NCBI GenBank assembly: GCA_017541265.1
Contig: JAFXZK010000079.1
Location: 1-43,624 of the forward strand
Length of the DNA stretch: 43,624 bases
Direction: 5' to 3'
Source: Bacteroidaceae bacterium
GTDB lineage: Bacteria > Bacteroidota > Bacteroidia > Bacteroidales > Bacteroidaceae
In this document: positions 35,563-43,506 of the stretch, one piece after another
Position numbering within the stretch: the first letter of the stretch is position 1
How the letters are laid out: every line of letters begins with the position of its first letter
Made by a program: the position numbers and the translations under genes
The notes under the pieces: generated by a model
Told to the model about the DNA's origin: nothing
Databases searched by the model: none
The model's input: the letters and a program-made list of their open reading frames with translations, nothing else

Positions 35563-35774
35563 CTCTGTCTTCTGCTGCTCGTGTTACGATTCTCCCTGCC
35601 CTTCGAACAGACCGAAAGGATTTTGCTTCTGCTTCCTCTTTCGCTCTACTTATAGTGTAGTCTGCTTCGTGCCAAACTCTGCCCATAGTGTAGCCATACC
35701 CAAACAGTTTACTTGGGTATGCCAAAGGTATGCGAAGGGCGTTCGGATAGTGTAGGGTGTAATAACTGCCTTTT
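35563..35774. repeat. Repeat-bearing gap with the right copy of the 20-bp direct repeat and a hairpin
   Basis: TGCCAAAGGTATGCGAAGGG at 35720-35739 is the partner of 34510-34529. CATACCCAA and CTTGGGTATG (about 35694-35720) form an inverted repeat, perhaps a terminator for the converging genes. Several GTGTAG units occur. No gene is evident. Confidence 0.65.
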
Positions 35775-37694
35775 CTACTTTTGGATATATTTCCGTCCAT
35801 CCTTTATGACAATGCCTTTATATGTGCTGTTCACTTTACGTCCGAATAAATCATAAACAGAACCAGAGTCGCCATTTCTCTTGTATTGTGGACTCACTTC
35901 CGGCAACGAATCCTCATCTGATGCAAGGCTTTTCTTAACCAATAATAGTGTCGGTCCAAAATTTCCGTATCTAAGTTGCTGGCCTCCCCATGCTGTATAT
36001 GTTTTCATACGATTCCAAACCTCAAAATCACCTTCACGAACAGGATTGACAAGCCAAAAATAGAACTCATTATAATTATTAGTATACTCACAATGATAAT
36101 TATTATATTCCATTGTGGGAATTACACCTCTACCGTTATAATCAAGATAACTGGAGGCAACTAAGGCCATGTCATCAGGTAGTTGAAAGTAGAGGTATAT
36201 ATCTACACCTTCATACCCATAAAAACTGGTCAAATGATGTTGTAATTCCCATCCAGTGAAGTCATAAATATTATAAGGATGGAGGGTATTTTCAATAGCA
36301 GAGTTTTCGTTACTCTTATTTATTAAATCTAAGATAGTCAGGTCTGTATTTTGCAATTCTAATGTAAAACCATATTTCAATTTGGCAACCTTATCATTTA
36401 CAATGCTATCAATGTTTTCCACACAAATGCCGTAGAAAATGTATTCTGAGATTTCCGGCTCCGTAAATACATCATGTGGATTGACTTCATCGATGAATGG
36501 GAAGCGACTCCATTTACTGTTTTGGCGATAAGTTTCTTTGGTACCATAGGGAACATGTAAATCTGTCCATGCAACTTCATCAGGGTTCGGCCAATTTTTG
36601 GGGCTATCCCCCCAAACCCATTCTATATATGGAGGTCTTACTGCCAAACAACATACATCTTCAAGTCCGTCACATTCGTTAAAAGCGCTCAACCCTATAT
36701 ACTCAACATTGCTTCCTATGACAACAGTCTTAAGATTCTGACAGTGATAGAATGCATGATCAGGTAATATCAAAACACTACTTGACATTGATACAGATTG
36801 TATGGATTTGCAGTACGCAAATGGTGTGCGCAAATAAGTCATATCTGTTAGGACTAAATTTGTTACCTTCTCACCACCAAAGTACAAATCATATCCACCA
36901 CCACCACTAAAATTAGTAGAATAATTAAAATCATCAGTTACATCCAGGTTGTTCCATGCCTTCAAACTTGGTACTTGAACTTTAGTAATTGGACAACCTT
37001 CAAACGCTCCAAGACTTATATATTTTTCATTTTCACCACAAAATGTGATTGATGTTATTTCATTACAAAAAAAACAGCTTCTGCCGATGGAGTCCACACT
37101 CTCCGGAATTGTCAAATCAGTAATAAAATCTTCAAAAAAAGCATAATCTCCAATTTTCTTTAGTTTATTTGACAAAACAATCTGTTTAAAAAAATTACCT
37201 CTAAATGCCCATTCTCCTATGCTCTTCAATTCGCTGGGAAGCGTGATTTCCTTTAACTCAGCATGGAAAAAAGCATAGTCATCGATTGATTCTATCGCAG
37301 ATGGGATTTGAAGGGATGTCATTTTTTGACACTGGCGAAAAGCTGAATCAAGGATTTTTGTAACTTTGTAAACCCTATTCTTGTATGTAATCGTTTCGGG
37401 AATAACCACATCTCCCGTGTAAGTATCGACAGGCAGGAAAATGGTTTCTACATAAACATCAAGCATTGGCCAATTACCATAAGGGTTACCAGATGTATAT
37501 TGAGGATCATGTGTTACGCCAACTTCTGTTTCTGAGAGTCTCATATAGTACATGCCATCTACTTCTATGGTGGCTTGTGCTCTTGCATCCAGAGTCGTCA
37601 TAAATAAAAGGAACAAAAATGGAATAATTGCATTAAAGCAATTACCGTGAAGACTTGCCTTGGCAAAGCATTCTTTAATTCTTATGTGTTTCAT
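35775..37694 (-). CDS. BspA-like leucine-rich repeat surface protein
   Basis: The 639-residue secreted protein has a signal region ending around LDARAQ (residue 40). It then has a conserved entry (ATIEVDGMYYMRLSETEVGV and VVIPETITYKNRVYKV) and BspA/LRR_5 repeats at about 90-370 of the form LPSELKSIGEWAFRGN and IPESVDSIGRSCFF. The C-terminal 28 residues (VYDLFGRKVNSTYKG...YIQK) resemble the tail of the upstream paralogue and of many secreted Bacteroidetes proteins. Known BspA proteins bind fibronectin, fibrinogen or other bacteria, so an adhesin role is likely but not shown. It is paralogous to the gene at 37740-39827, 45 bases away on the same strand. The base composition is AT-rich. Confidence 0.87.
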   Translation of the reverse strand: MKHIRIKECFAKASLHGNCFNAIIPFLFLLFMTTLDARAQATIEVDGMYYMRLSETEVGVTHDPQYTSGNPYGNWPMLDVYVETIFLPVDTYTGDVVIPETITYKNRVYKVTKILDSAFRQCQKMTSLQIPSAIESIDDYAFFHAELKEITLPSELKSIGEWAFRGNFFKQIVLSNKLKKIGDYAFFEDFITDLTIPESVDSIGRSCFFCNEITSITFCGENEKYISLGAFEGCPITKVQVPSLKAWNNLDVTDDFNYSTNFSGGGGYDLYFGGEKVTNLVLTDMTYLRTPFAYCKSIQSVSMSSSVLILPDHAFYHCQNLKTVVIGSNVEYIGLSAFNECDGLEDVCCLAVRPPYIEWVWGDSPKNWPNPDEVAWTDLHVPYGTKETYRQNSKWSRFPFIDEVNPHDVFTEPEISEYIFYGICVENIDSIVNDKVAKLKYGFTLELQNTDLTILDLINKSNENSAIENTLHPYNIYDFTGWELQHHLTSFYGYEGVDIYLYFQLPDDMALVASSYLDYNGRGVIPTMEYNNYHCEYTNNYNEFYFWLVNPVREGDFEVWNRMKTYTAWGGQQLRYGNFGPTLLLVKKSLASDEDSLPEVSPQYKRNGDSGSVYDLFGRKVNSTYKGIVIKDGRKYIQK

Positions 37695-37739
37695 TGTTTC
37701 AGATATTGATAGATAAAAGATAATCCCAAAAGTCCTTTT

Positions 37740-39827
37740 TTAATGCTGGAGGTATTTTTTCCCATTCTTGATAATAACACCTTTGTAACCCTGATTCACT
37801 CTTTGACCAGCCAGATTATAGGTCTCATCACTTTTGCCGACTGATGTCCCATCAATTGACTTTACACCGTCGGGATTTTCAGTTTCACCGTAAAGCAATA
37901 ATTCCAAATTGAAGAAGAGGCCGCTCCCGCTCCATGCGAAATAGGCGTCAGCCCATAGATAAACAACAAAGTCATCGGTTGGACATGAGGGACGAAGATT
38001 GTAACCAACTATCCCGGATTTCTGATGTAATCGCGCCTCAATAGCCTTCAAACCGTTAGGTATGCGGATTCGTAGATAAAGATTCCGATTACCCTCATAT
38101 AAAACGTCGTAACGATATGTATATGGCATTTTCAATCCTTTCCGTTCTCCCAAGCTTAGGCGAAAACACCTGTTATATGGCCAAAAATTGTAGTAGTAAG
38201 AATGCTCCGAAAGGATTCCGTATTCCCAGTATGCTTCATAGCTCTTATCCGTTACCATTCCCGAGGCCAAACATGGATGATTCTTATTTTGGTTTATTAT
38301 CTCCACTATTATCCCCTCCTCAAACTCAACAATGGAGTCGTTTCTGATTGAAACGATATTGTCTGATGACAGAAGGACCCTATGGTATTCTCTGATAACA
38401 TGCTCATCGAGCACTTCCTGCGCATTGAATTCATCAATATCAGTGGAAAAGGAATCATTCCATACAGATTGACTATAGGCTTCTTTTGAGCCTATTGGTA
38501 CATGGAGGGCAGTATTTTCACGTTGCGACCATTTAAAACTACAACGTACATCATAATCCGACTGATCCTGAATTTGCGAAGATAAACTCCATGTTGGAAA
38601 ATGCGGGGGGATGCTTCCCAAAAAATATAAATCTGTTAGCTCATCACAACCGTAAAATGCTTCACATCCGATGAATTCGACGTTTCTACCAAAAGTGACT
38701 CGCTTTAGATTTTTGCAATTTTTAAACGCTACATGTCCAACCTCCAGAATATTACTTGACATGACTACGGATTTCAGGGATTTGCAATACGCAAAAGGAG
38801 TAAAAACTCCCGACTCTGACGAAAGATTCAAGTCTGTCACTAATTCATCGCTAAAATATAAGTCATACGCAGAGTTTATAAATATGAAATCTTCATCTAA
38901 TCCATTAGCACCTGTATCCCGATGAACAGAATACTGTAAATTGTTCCACGCTTTCAAACTTGGAATGTGTATCTCGGATATCGGGCTATTATAGAAAGCG
39001 CCTTGTCCCACATTTTTAGGATCTTCTCCAAGGAAAATGACAGATGTCAGATTCTGGCAACCAGCAAACGCGCCAGCAAGATCAGTGACTGTATTTGGTA
39101 TAGTGATAGACTTCAGCCCCGGACAATCACAAAAAGCATCATTTATATTTTCAACGCTATCGCCTAAAGAGACATCTGACAGGTTAGAACCAGAAAAAGC
39201 CCACCCCCCGATGGATTTTACACTATTAGGGATGATAATGGAAGTAAGAGAGGAGCAATTGCGGAAAGTTGCCTCTTCAATAGTAGTAATGTTTTCTGGG
39301 AGAGTGACTGATTCAAGAGCTGTGCAATCACGGAAAGCACCAACCCCTATGCTTGTTACACTATTAGGAATAACAATTGAGGTCAGGCTATAACACTCAA
39401 TGAAAGCATTTAATCCTATTTTCTTTAAATTATTTTGCATTTGGACATCATTCAAAGCTGTGCAAAGGCGAAAAGAAAACTTACCAATAGAGTCTATAGT
39501 ACAAGGTAGTGACACAGAATCCAAAAAATAGCAATAGCGAAAAGCGTTATCCAGTATCTGAGTGACTTTATAGACACGATTCTTATACGTTATCGATTCT
39601 GGGATGGTTATGTTTCCTGTATAAGTATAAACGCCACTTGATGGCCAACCATTATCATCATATTGCGGATTATATGTTACTCCGACCTCATTATCAGAAA
39701 TTCGTTCGTAAAATATTCCATCTACTTCTATTGCCCTCTGAGCATGTGTATTAAAACATGGAATAAGAAATGACAGGAAGCATATCAACAACTTACCCCT
39801 AAAAATAAATACATTAAAGCCTTTCAT
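37740..39827 (-). CDS. BspA-like leucine-rich repeat surface protein (paralogue)
   Basis: The 695-residue protein starts with a signal region (MKGFNVFIFRGKLLICFLSF ... NTHAQ, to about residue 30). It shares the entry module of its neighbour (AIEVDGIFYERISDNEVGVT; NITIPESITYKNRVYKVTQI). At least eight BspA/LRR_5 units follow (IPNSVTSIGVGAFRDC, LPENITTIEEATFRNC, IPNSVKSIGGWAFSG), more regular than in the paralogue. A beta-rich C-terminal region and the tail ETYNLAGQRVNQGYKG close it. The tandem arrangement and shared ends indicate duplication followed by divergence of the middle. The upstream gene on the same strand ends 40 bases away, so co-transcription with the membrane module is possible. 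Confidence 0.88.
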   Translation of the reverse strand: MKGFNVFIFRGKLLICFLSFLIPCFNTHAQRAIEVDGIFYERISDNEVGVTYNPQYDDNGWPSSGVYTYTGNITIPESITYKNRVYKVTQILDNAFRYCYFLDSVSLPCTIDSIGKFSFRLCTALNDVQMQNNLKKIGLNAFIECYSLTSIVIPNSVTSIGVGAFRDCTALESVTLPENITTIEEATFRNCSSLTSIIIPNSVKSIGGWAFSGSNLSDVSLGDSVENINDAFCDCPGLKSITIPNTVTDLAGAFAGCQNLTSVIFLGEDPKNVGQGAFYNSPISEIHIPSLKAWNNLQYSVHRDTGANGLDEDFIFINSAYDLYFSDELVTDLNLSSESGVFTPFAYCKSLKSVVMSSNILEVGHVAFKNCKNLKRVTFGRNVEFIGCEAFYGCDELTDLYFLGSIPPHFPTWSLSSQIQDQSDYDVRCSFKWSQRENTALHVPIGSKEAYSQSVWNDSFSTDIDEFNAQEVLDEHVIREYHRVLLSSDNIVSIRNDSIVEFEEGIIVEIINQNKNHPCLASGMVTDKSYEAYWEYGILSEHSYYYNFWPYNRCFRLSLGERKGLKMPYTYRYDVLYEGNRNLYLRIRIPNGLKAIEARLHQKSGIVGYNLRPSCPTDDFVVYLWADAYFAWSGSGLFFNLELLLYGETENPDGVKSIDGTSVGKSDETYNLAGQRVNQGYKGVIIKNGKKYLQH

Positions 39828-39867
39828 TTTTGATAAACTTATTTTGAAAACAACAATGGATGATTAC

Positions 39868-41229
39868 TTATCTGTTAGCTCTGGAAGTTGATTGTAAATG
39901 CCTCCTATGTGTGATTATATCCCTGCACTGGTCATAGGCGCAAATAGCATGGAATATTTCTCTGTTGCGTTGATAGTGAATGAATTTTGCTATACGCTTT
40001 TGGGCAAACCAGCAAAACCATATAACAGACAGAGGAAGTGCAATAGCCAGAATTCCATGGTATGGTGTTGTTGACAAGCCCCATTCATTGCCGTGTATAC
40101 AAGCAAAAGGTGTCAATACTATTGAGAATAGGGTCATTCCTAAAGCTATCCAAATGGAGACCTTGGCCATGTGCCACGTTGAAGAAGACATTCGCACATG
40201 CGACTCGTTTTTGTTAATGATGGCATATTTTTCAGGTACAAACAATTGCATCTGTGTTTTGTATTCGTTTATAATGTTCTTACTTCTACTGTCTCGCGAG
40301 TTCCATCTTACTTCGTCAAGTATATTGATTATGTTACGACTCAACAAGTATTTATAATAATATGTATATGGGAATGAGCAATCTTTAATGCTAATACATC
40401 CTATTTCTATCTGAGCTTCCAGAATACACATATAGGTGGCTATCCATAGAGTTGCTTCATCTACGATTGGCATCTTCCCTATTTTATGTGTCTTGGAAAG
40501 CCTGTTTTTGTATTCTTCGATCCATATTCTTTTTATATCCTCATTCAACTCATAAAAGGACACACCGAAATCCACGTTGCATGCATTAAATGGTGCTGTA
40601 GGATGTCTTTCCCTTTCAACACGATAGACTTCTTCCGGAAAAAGAATACCTAAAAGTATCGATTCTGGGATGTCTATCCCTCTTTCAAGATAACCTACAG
40701 CCAAATTACATGATTTACAGAAACACCAATATATATGACTTGCTGAATTATGATCAGAGGATGCTGCATACTGATTAGGGTCACATTCTCTGCCTCGATA
40801 CCAACAACCAAACTGAGGGACATTCATACATGTATCGTTCATTGAAATGATGATGTCATGCAGTTGATGATTCACATAATCTATGAAACTATTATTATTA
40901 TCAAAATAATGATGTTGGGCATTGGATATTATTTCTGTAATTTGTCTTTTAATGGCAGCCTCGTCGGGTTCCTTAATATCTACCCTATAATAAATATGTC
41001 CAACGACATAGGCGAGAATCAGAACGATGACAAGAAATACCCAGAAAAAGCCACTGGGAATCTTGCTTTTCAAAAGAACGATTAGCGAAAAGTCACTAAA
41101 AATTGCCAATGGAAGGAAAACACAGATGAAGAGTATGACCAGAAAAAGGAAACCCGGTATCAATGAGCCAGTGATGTCAACCATGAGTTCATCAACCAGC
41201 GTAATACTTGTTTTGACATTTTTATTCAT
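39868..41229 (-). CDS. Unrecognised four-helix membrane protein with a cysteine-rich soluble domain
   Basis: I do not recognise this 453-residue protein. It has two N-terminal membrane helices (about 22-46 and 58-80), a soluble central domain of some 280 residues, and two C-terminal helices (about 368-390 and 400-422). The central domain has a cysteine- and histidine-rich patch (CWYRGREC about 142-149; HIYWCFCKSC about 166-175) that could bind a metal. No signal peptide, ATPase or nuclease motif is visible. The start is two bases after the stop of the upstream gene, so the pair is translationally coupled. Because N- and C-terminal helix pairs enclose it, the soluble domain should lie on one side of the membrane. 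Confidence 0.8.
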   Translation of the reverse strand: MNKNVKTSITLVDELMVDITGSLIPGFLFLVILFICVFLPLAIFSDFSLIVLLKSKIPSGFFWVFLVIVLILAYVVGHIYYRVDIKEPDEAAIKRQITEIISNAQHHYFDNNNSFIDYVNHQLHDIIISMNDTCMNVPQFGCWYRGRECDPNQYAASSDHNSASHIYWCFCKSCNLAVGYLERGIDIPESILLGILFPEEVYRVERERHPTAPFNACNVDFGVSFYELNEDIKRIWIEEYKNRLSKTHKIGKMPIVDEATLWIATYMCILEAQIEIGCISIKDCSFPYTYYYKYLLSRNIINILDEVRWNSRDSRSKNIINEYKTQMQLFVPEKYAIINKNESHVRMSSSTWHMAKVSIWIALGMTLFSIVLTPFACIHGNEWGLSTTPYHGILAIALPLSVIWFCWFAQKRIAKFIHYQRNREIFHAICAYDQCRDIITHRRHLQSTSRANR

Positions 41230-41231
41230 AC

Positions 41232-41708
41232 TCAGGTTGTTATTGTAATTGTTGTAATTTTTGTCGATTTAGCAGAACTGGTGGTTATCGGAGAAGTCTG
41301 ATTTGCTGGAGTAGAAGTTGTTGACCCAGTAGGACCAGAAGGATTTGACCCTTTAAGCTTCTCCATTTCTGACTTTAATTTATTCACGTCCATTATCAAA
41401 CTATTATAACATTCTTCGGGAATAGGTTCTTTTATCAATTTGACCTTATGGTAATTATTGTATTCTTGAAGTATAAGTTCTTTTATGAATAATCCCCATA
41501 TAACAAGTAATCCAATATTTGCGACGAGAGCTACAGTGGAAATTACAAACGCTGCACTGTCCAAATCCTTACAGCCACAATAACACATGATTTTATCTGC
41601 ACAGAACAAGGCAAGAGCTATTCCAATAAACATAAGTAGCCAGTAAACAAGCAATTTAACGTAATGCCAATTTGTGAGTGATTTCGGGTCAGCGGATTTC
41701 ATAATCAC
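41232..41708 (-). CDS. Unrecognised small two-helix membrane protein with Ser/Thr-rich tail
   Basis: This 158-residue protein (or 156 from the second ATG at 41702) is not recognised. It has two membrane helices (about 18-40 and 52-76), a short helical stretch likely to be a coiled coil (NSLIMDVNKLKSEMEKLKG, about 104-122) and a low-complexity tail of Ser, Thr and Pro (from about 124). The first loop holds CYCGC. It is translationally coupled to the 453-residue membrane protein downstream. Together they look like a two-component membrane module, possibly accessory or defence-related, but no function can be assigned. Confidence 0.75.
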   Translation of the reverse strand: MIMKSADPKSLTNWHYVKLLVYWLLMFIGIALALFCADKIMCYCGCKDLDSAAFVISTVALVANIGLLVIWGLFIKELILQEYNNYHKVKLIKEPIPEECYNSLIMDVNKLKSEMEKLKGSNPSGPTGSTTSTPANQTSPITTSSAKSTKITTITITT

Positions 41709-42050
41709 ATTACATTGCCCACAAACACCCCGAAGTCGGCATCAAATGGTAAAGTTATTACTTTGCGCAGATATACAAAAAAGGCGTAGGTGTTTTGGTT
41801 CTCAGCCTATCCTGGCGTCAAAGGCCTTCGCATTGCCCACCTCACACAGGATAGACAACGCCGTTAGCCCACGCCAGCACGTACTATATATAAATAAGGT
41901 ATATAGAGACGTACCACGCAGACGCTTCGTTGTCATCTGTCTGTTGTGAGGTTTGAGTTTGCGAAGTTCTTGACGCACAACGACAGACGTTCGAAAACGT
42001 CTTTCTTATATATAAGACCGCCCGCCGCCCACAGGTGGACTAACGGTACG
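41709..42050 (-). ncRNA. Long structured leader RNA upstream of the two-gene membrane module
   Basis: A minus-strand promoter at 42057-42087 would begin transcription near 42050, leaving a ~340-base untranslated leader before 41708. Within it CTATCCTG (41807-41814) pairs perfectly with CAGGATAG (41847-41854), and GACGTTCGAAAACGTC (about 41987-42002) forms a hairpin. CTATATA and TATATAG flank a loop near 41885-41905. No frame of useful length is evident on this strand. I do not recognise a known riboswitch; it could be a regulatory leader, an attenuator or a remnant of a mobile element. Confidence 0.4.
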
Positions 42051-42056
42051 GTGCTG

Positions 42057-42088
42057 CAAAGTTACGAAAAAATACAATACGCGCAAAG
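42057..42088 (-). promoter_or_regulatory. Promoter for the structured leader and membrane module
   Basis: On the minus strand the -33 is TTTG (plus CAAA at 42084-42087) and the -7 is TAACTTTG (plus 42057-42064), separated by 19 bases. It faces the gene at 41708 some 340 bases away. Confidence 0.68.
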
Positions 42089-42130
42089 AAATCCGGAGAA
42101 TTTTTGTGCAGCCAACATACATTCAGCCTA
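42078..42130. repeat. Copy 1 of a ~50-bp repeat shared with 43372-43427
   Basis: CAAAGAAATCCGGAGAATTT then TTGTGCAGCCAACATACATTC resembles CAAAGAAAACCGAGAATTAT then TTTTTGTGCAGCCTACATACATAC at 43374-43420. In both places the left end is a -33 CAAAG of a minus-strand promoter. Confidence 0.7.
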
Positions 42131-42260
42131 CAGGTACAGCCTACAAGTCAGCCTACAGGTGCAACCAACAAGGCGTGCTTCATCGGTCAACAAGGCGTGT
42201 TTCGTGGGTCTATAAGGCGTGCTTTGTCGCCTTACTAAGCGTGCTTTGTTGAGCAACAAA
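42125..42260. repeat. Tandem short repeats: CAGCCTACAGGT and AACAAGGCGTGCTT units
   Basis: CAGCCTACAGGT-type units occur three times at about 42125-42162. AACAAGGCGTGCTT-type units occur four times at about 42167, 42188, 42211 and 42234. The last leads into a hairpin CTTTGTTGAGCAACAAAG (42244-42261). Spacing is irregular and there are no unique spacers, so this is not a CRISPR array. Confidence 0.75.
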
Positions 42261-42314
42261 GCATGGTGTGTTTGCAACAACTCCCAGGTTTGATTTTTTA
42301 GTCGAATGCATTTT

Positions 42315-42462
42315 ACCTGTCACCTGTCACCAATAGGCCTTAACCTTCTGAGTGTTAGCAACTAACAAGGGTGACAGGTGTTTTTTCACCTGTCACCACC
42401 TGTCACCCTCGTAATTCCATGATAATCAAAACTATGCAAGGCAAGGTGACAGGTGACAGGTG
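42315..42462. repeat. Nested palindromes built from GGTGACAGGTG
   Basis: Arms are ACCTGTCACCTGTCACC (42315-42331), GGGTGACAGGTG (42369-42380), CACCTGTCACCACCTGTC (42387-42404) and GGTGACAGGTGACAGGTG (42445-42462). The second and third arms form an 11-bp perfect stem around TTTTTT. The first and fourth arms pair over about 16 bases. Alternative foldings are possible. Confidence 0.85.
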
Positions 42463-42533
42463 TTTTTAATTTCTTTATGCGTTCACATGCGTGAGACAAT
42501 CAATGTTTAGCGGACAGTAATTATTTCCGAGTG

Positions 42534-42541
42534 CAAAGGTA
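42534..42541 (-). promoter_or_regulatory. -7 box reading into the nested palindromes
   Basis: On the minus strand TACCTTTG (plus CAAAGGTA) fits TAnnTTTG, with ATTG about 19 bases upstream (plus 42558-42561). No protein gene follows before 41708, so an untranslated RNA through 42462-42315 is the only evident product. Confidence 0.5.
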
Positions 42542-42557
42542 AGACATCTGCGCGAAG

Positions 42558-42626
42558 TCAATGTTCGCATCCGGATATTTCTTCAATATCTTCTCTGGCT
42601 TTTCGTTTCGCCTCGATGATAATCAT
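42558..42626 (-). CDS. Very short open frame overlapping the AlbA_2 gene stop (possible remnant)
   Basis: An ATG overlaps the stop codon of the AlbA_2 gene (ATGA) and opens a 22-residue frame, MIIIEAKRKAREDIEEISGC then EH. Such coupling usually marks a real downstream gene. Here the frame is probably the remnant of a longer partner cut off near the promoter at 42534, or it may be chance. Confidence 0.25.
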   Translation of the reverse strand: MIIIEAKRKAREDIEEISGCEH

Positions 42627-43312
42627 AGTTCGGAATCTTTTATAACTTCCCAGTGTCCGCCCTTGTCTGGGCCTACACGACGGATAAGACCCTGTTCGCG
42701 GAATGATTTAATATGTTTATCAATTCCACATGAATTCATTCCCAACAGCTCTGCAATCTGAGGAATAGTAACATTAGGATTACTTAACATAATTTCTACA
42801 ATACTCTTTCGCGTACCTTTCAACGTACCTTTCAACGTACTTTCTGGATGCTTTTCTGCTTCATCCGCTTTTGTTTGCACCGGCAAATCCAGTTCCACTT
42901 CATCCAAATCAATCTGATTCTTCAGCACAGATTCAACCCAGCCAGCAGCTTTCCAAGCAGACTCAATCATTGGGAAACCAGAACCAAGGTTCATCCCGTC
43001 AACATCTACAACCTCTACATCCGAGTCCGTCAGTATGTTCTGGCTTACCTTATTGCTATTGACAGTATCCCAGAAGTCTTTGCGTATTTTAGCAGCATCC
43101 TCAACACCAAGTATCTCATACCGCTTGGCAGGATTCTTCTCTTTCTGGTGCTCTTCAATGCCCAGCAGAATCAACCCGCCATGAGTATTAGCAAACGGCG
43201 AGTAAGTCTCCCAAACTGACTTTGGAATCTCTTTCTCTGCGCGTTTTGCTTCCAAGGTAATCCTCTCACCTATAAGGAGTGCTGCCCTTATCGTTTTCTC
43301 GTCTATAATCAT
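42623..43312 (-). CDS. AlbA_2 (Schlafen-like) ATP-binding-type protein with an apparent internal deletion
   Basis: The 229-residue protein starts like the AlbA_2 family of putative transcriptional regulators: ITLEAKRAEKEIPKSVWETY then SPFANTHGGLILLGIEEH (about 17-55). At about residue 107 it changes abruptly to LGSGFPMIESAWKAAGWVES, which in the roughly 480-residue full-length relatives lies in the C-terminal ATPase-like domain. A winged-helix end follows (NPNVTIPQIAELLGMNSCGI DKHIKSF). About 200-250 residues between these parts are missing, yet the frame is intact. It may be a stably deleted derivative or a dead gene still open. The promoter at 43347-43378 fixes the start. A 12-base tandem repeat (STLKGTLKGTRK) is at 42810-42843. 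Confidence 0.78.
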   Translation of the reverse strand: MIIDEKTIRAALLIGERITLEAKRAEKEIPKSVWETYSPFANTHGGLILLGIEEHQKEKNPAKRYEILGVEDAAKIRKDFWDTVNSNKVSQNILTDSDVEVVDVDGMNLGSGFPMIESAWKAAGWVESVLKNQIDLDEVELDLPVQTKADEAEKHPESTLKGTLKGTRKSIVEIMLSNPNVTIPQIAELLGMNSCGIDKHIKSFREQGLIRRVGPDKGGHWEVIKDSEL

Positions 43313-43346
43313 ATTCGCTTCTAAATTGACTGCAAAATTTCATTTG

Positions 43347-43378
43347 CAAAGATAGCCATTTCTCCAATATGAACAAAG
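43347..43378 (-). promoter_or_regulatory. Promoter for the AlbA_2 gene
   Basis: On the minus strand the -33 is CTTTG (plus CAAAG 43374-43378) and the -7 is TATCTTTG (plus CAAAGATA 43347-43354), with 19 bases between. The ATG at 43312 is 35 bases downstream of the -7 box. Confidence 0.72.
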
Positions 43379-43427
43379 AAAACCGAGAATTATTTTTTGT
43401 GCAGCCTACATACATACAGCCTATGTA
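43372..43427. repeat. Copy 2 of the ~50-bp repeat shared with 42078-42130
   Basis: It contains CAAAGAAAACCGAGAATTAT and TTTGTGCAGCCTACATACAT, then CAGCCTATGTAG. With copy 1 it brackets the AlbA_2 gene in direct orientation. Confidence 0.7.
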
Positions 43428-43506
43428 GAGTCATCAAAAAAGTTAGAGCATTTGAAAAATTTGCCCTTATCCATTAGCATTTATACCTCAGTTCGGGATA
43501 ACTCAT
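43428..43506. other. Possible right end of an insertion sequence
   Basis: This 79-base stretch between the family repeat and the partial transposase has no gene. It would be expected to hold the terminal inverted repeat of the element, but without the left end I cannot identify its limits. Confidence 0.3.

Noticed and set aside
41946..42215. An 89-codon plus-strand frame
   Set aside because: It crosses the leader, the minus-strand promoter and short tandem repeats, and its translation is low-complexity with no family resemblance.
42125..42462. Possible CRISPR array
   Set aside because: The repeats are short, diverged and irregularly spaced, there are no unique spacers of constant length, and no cas gene is in the window.
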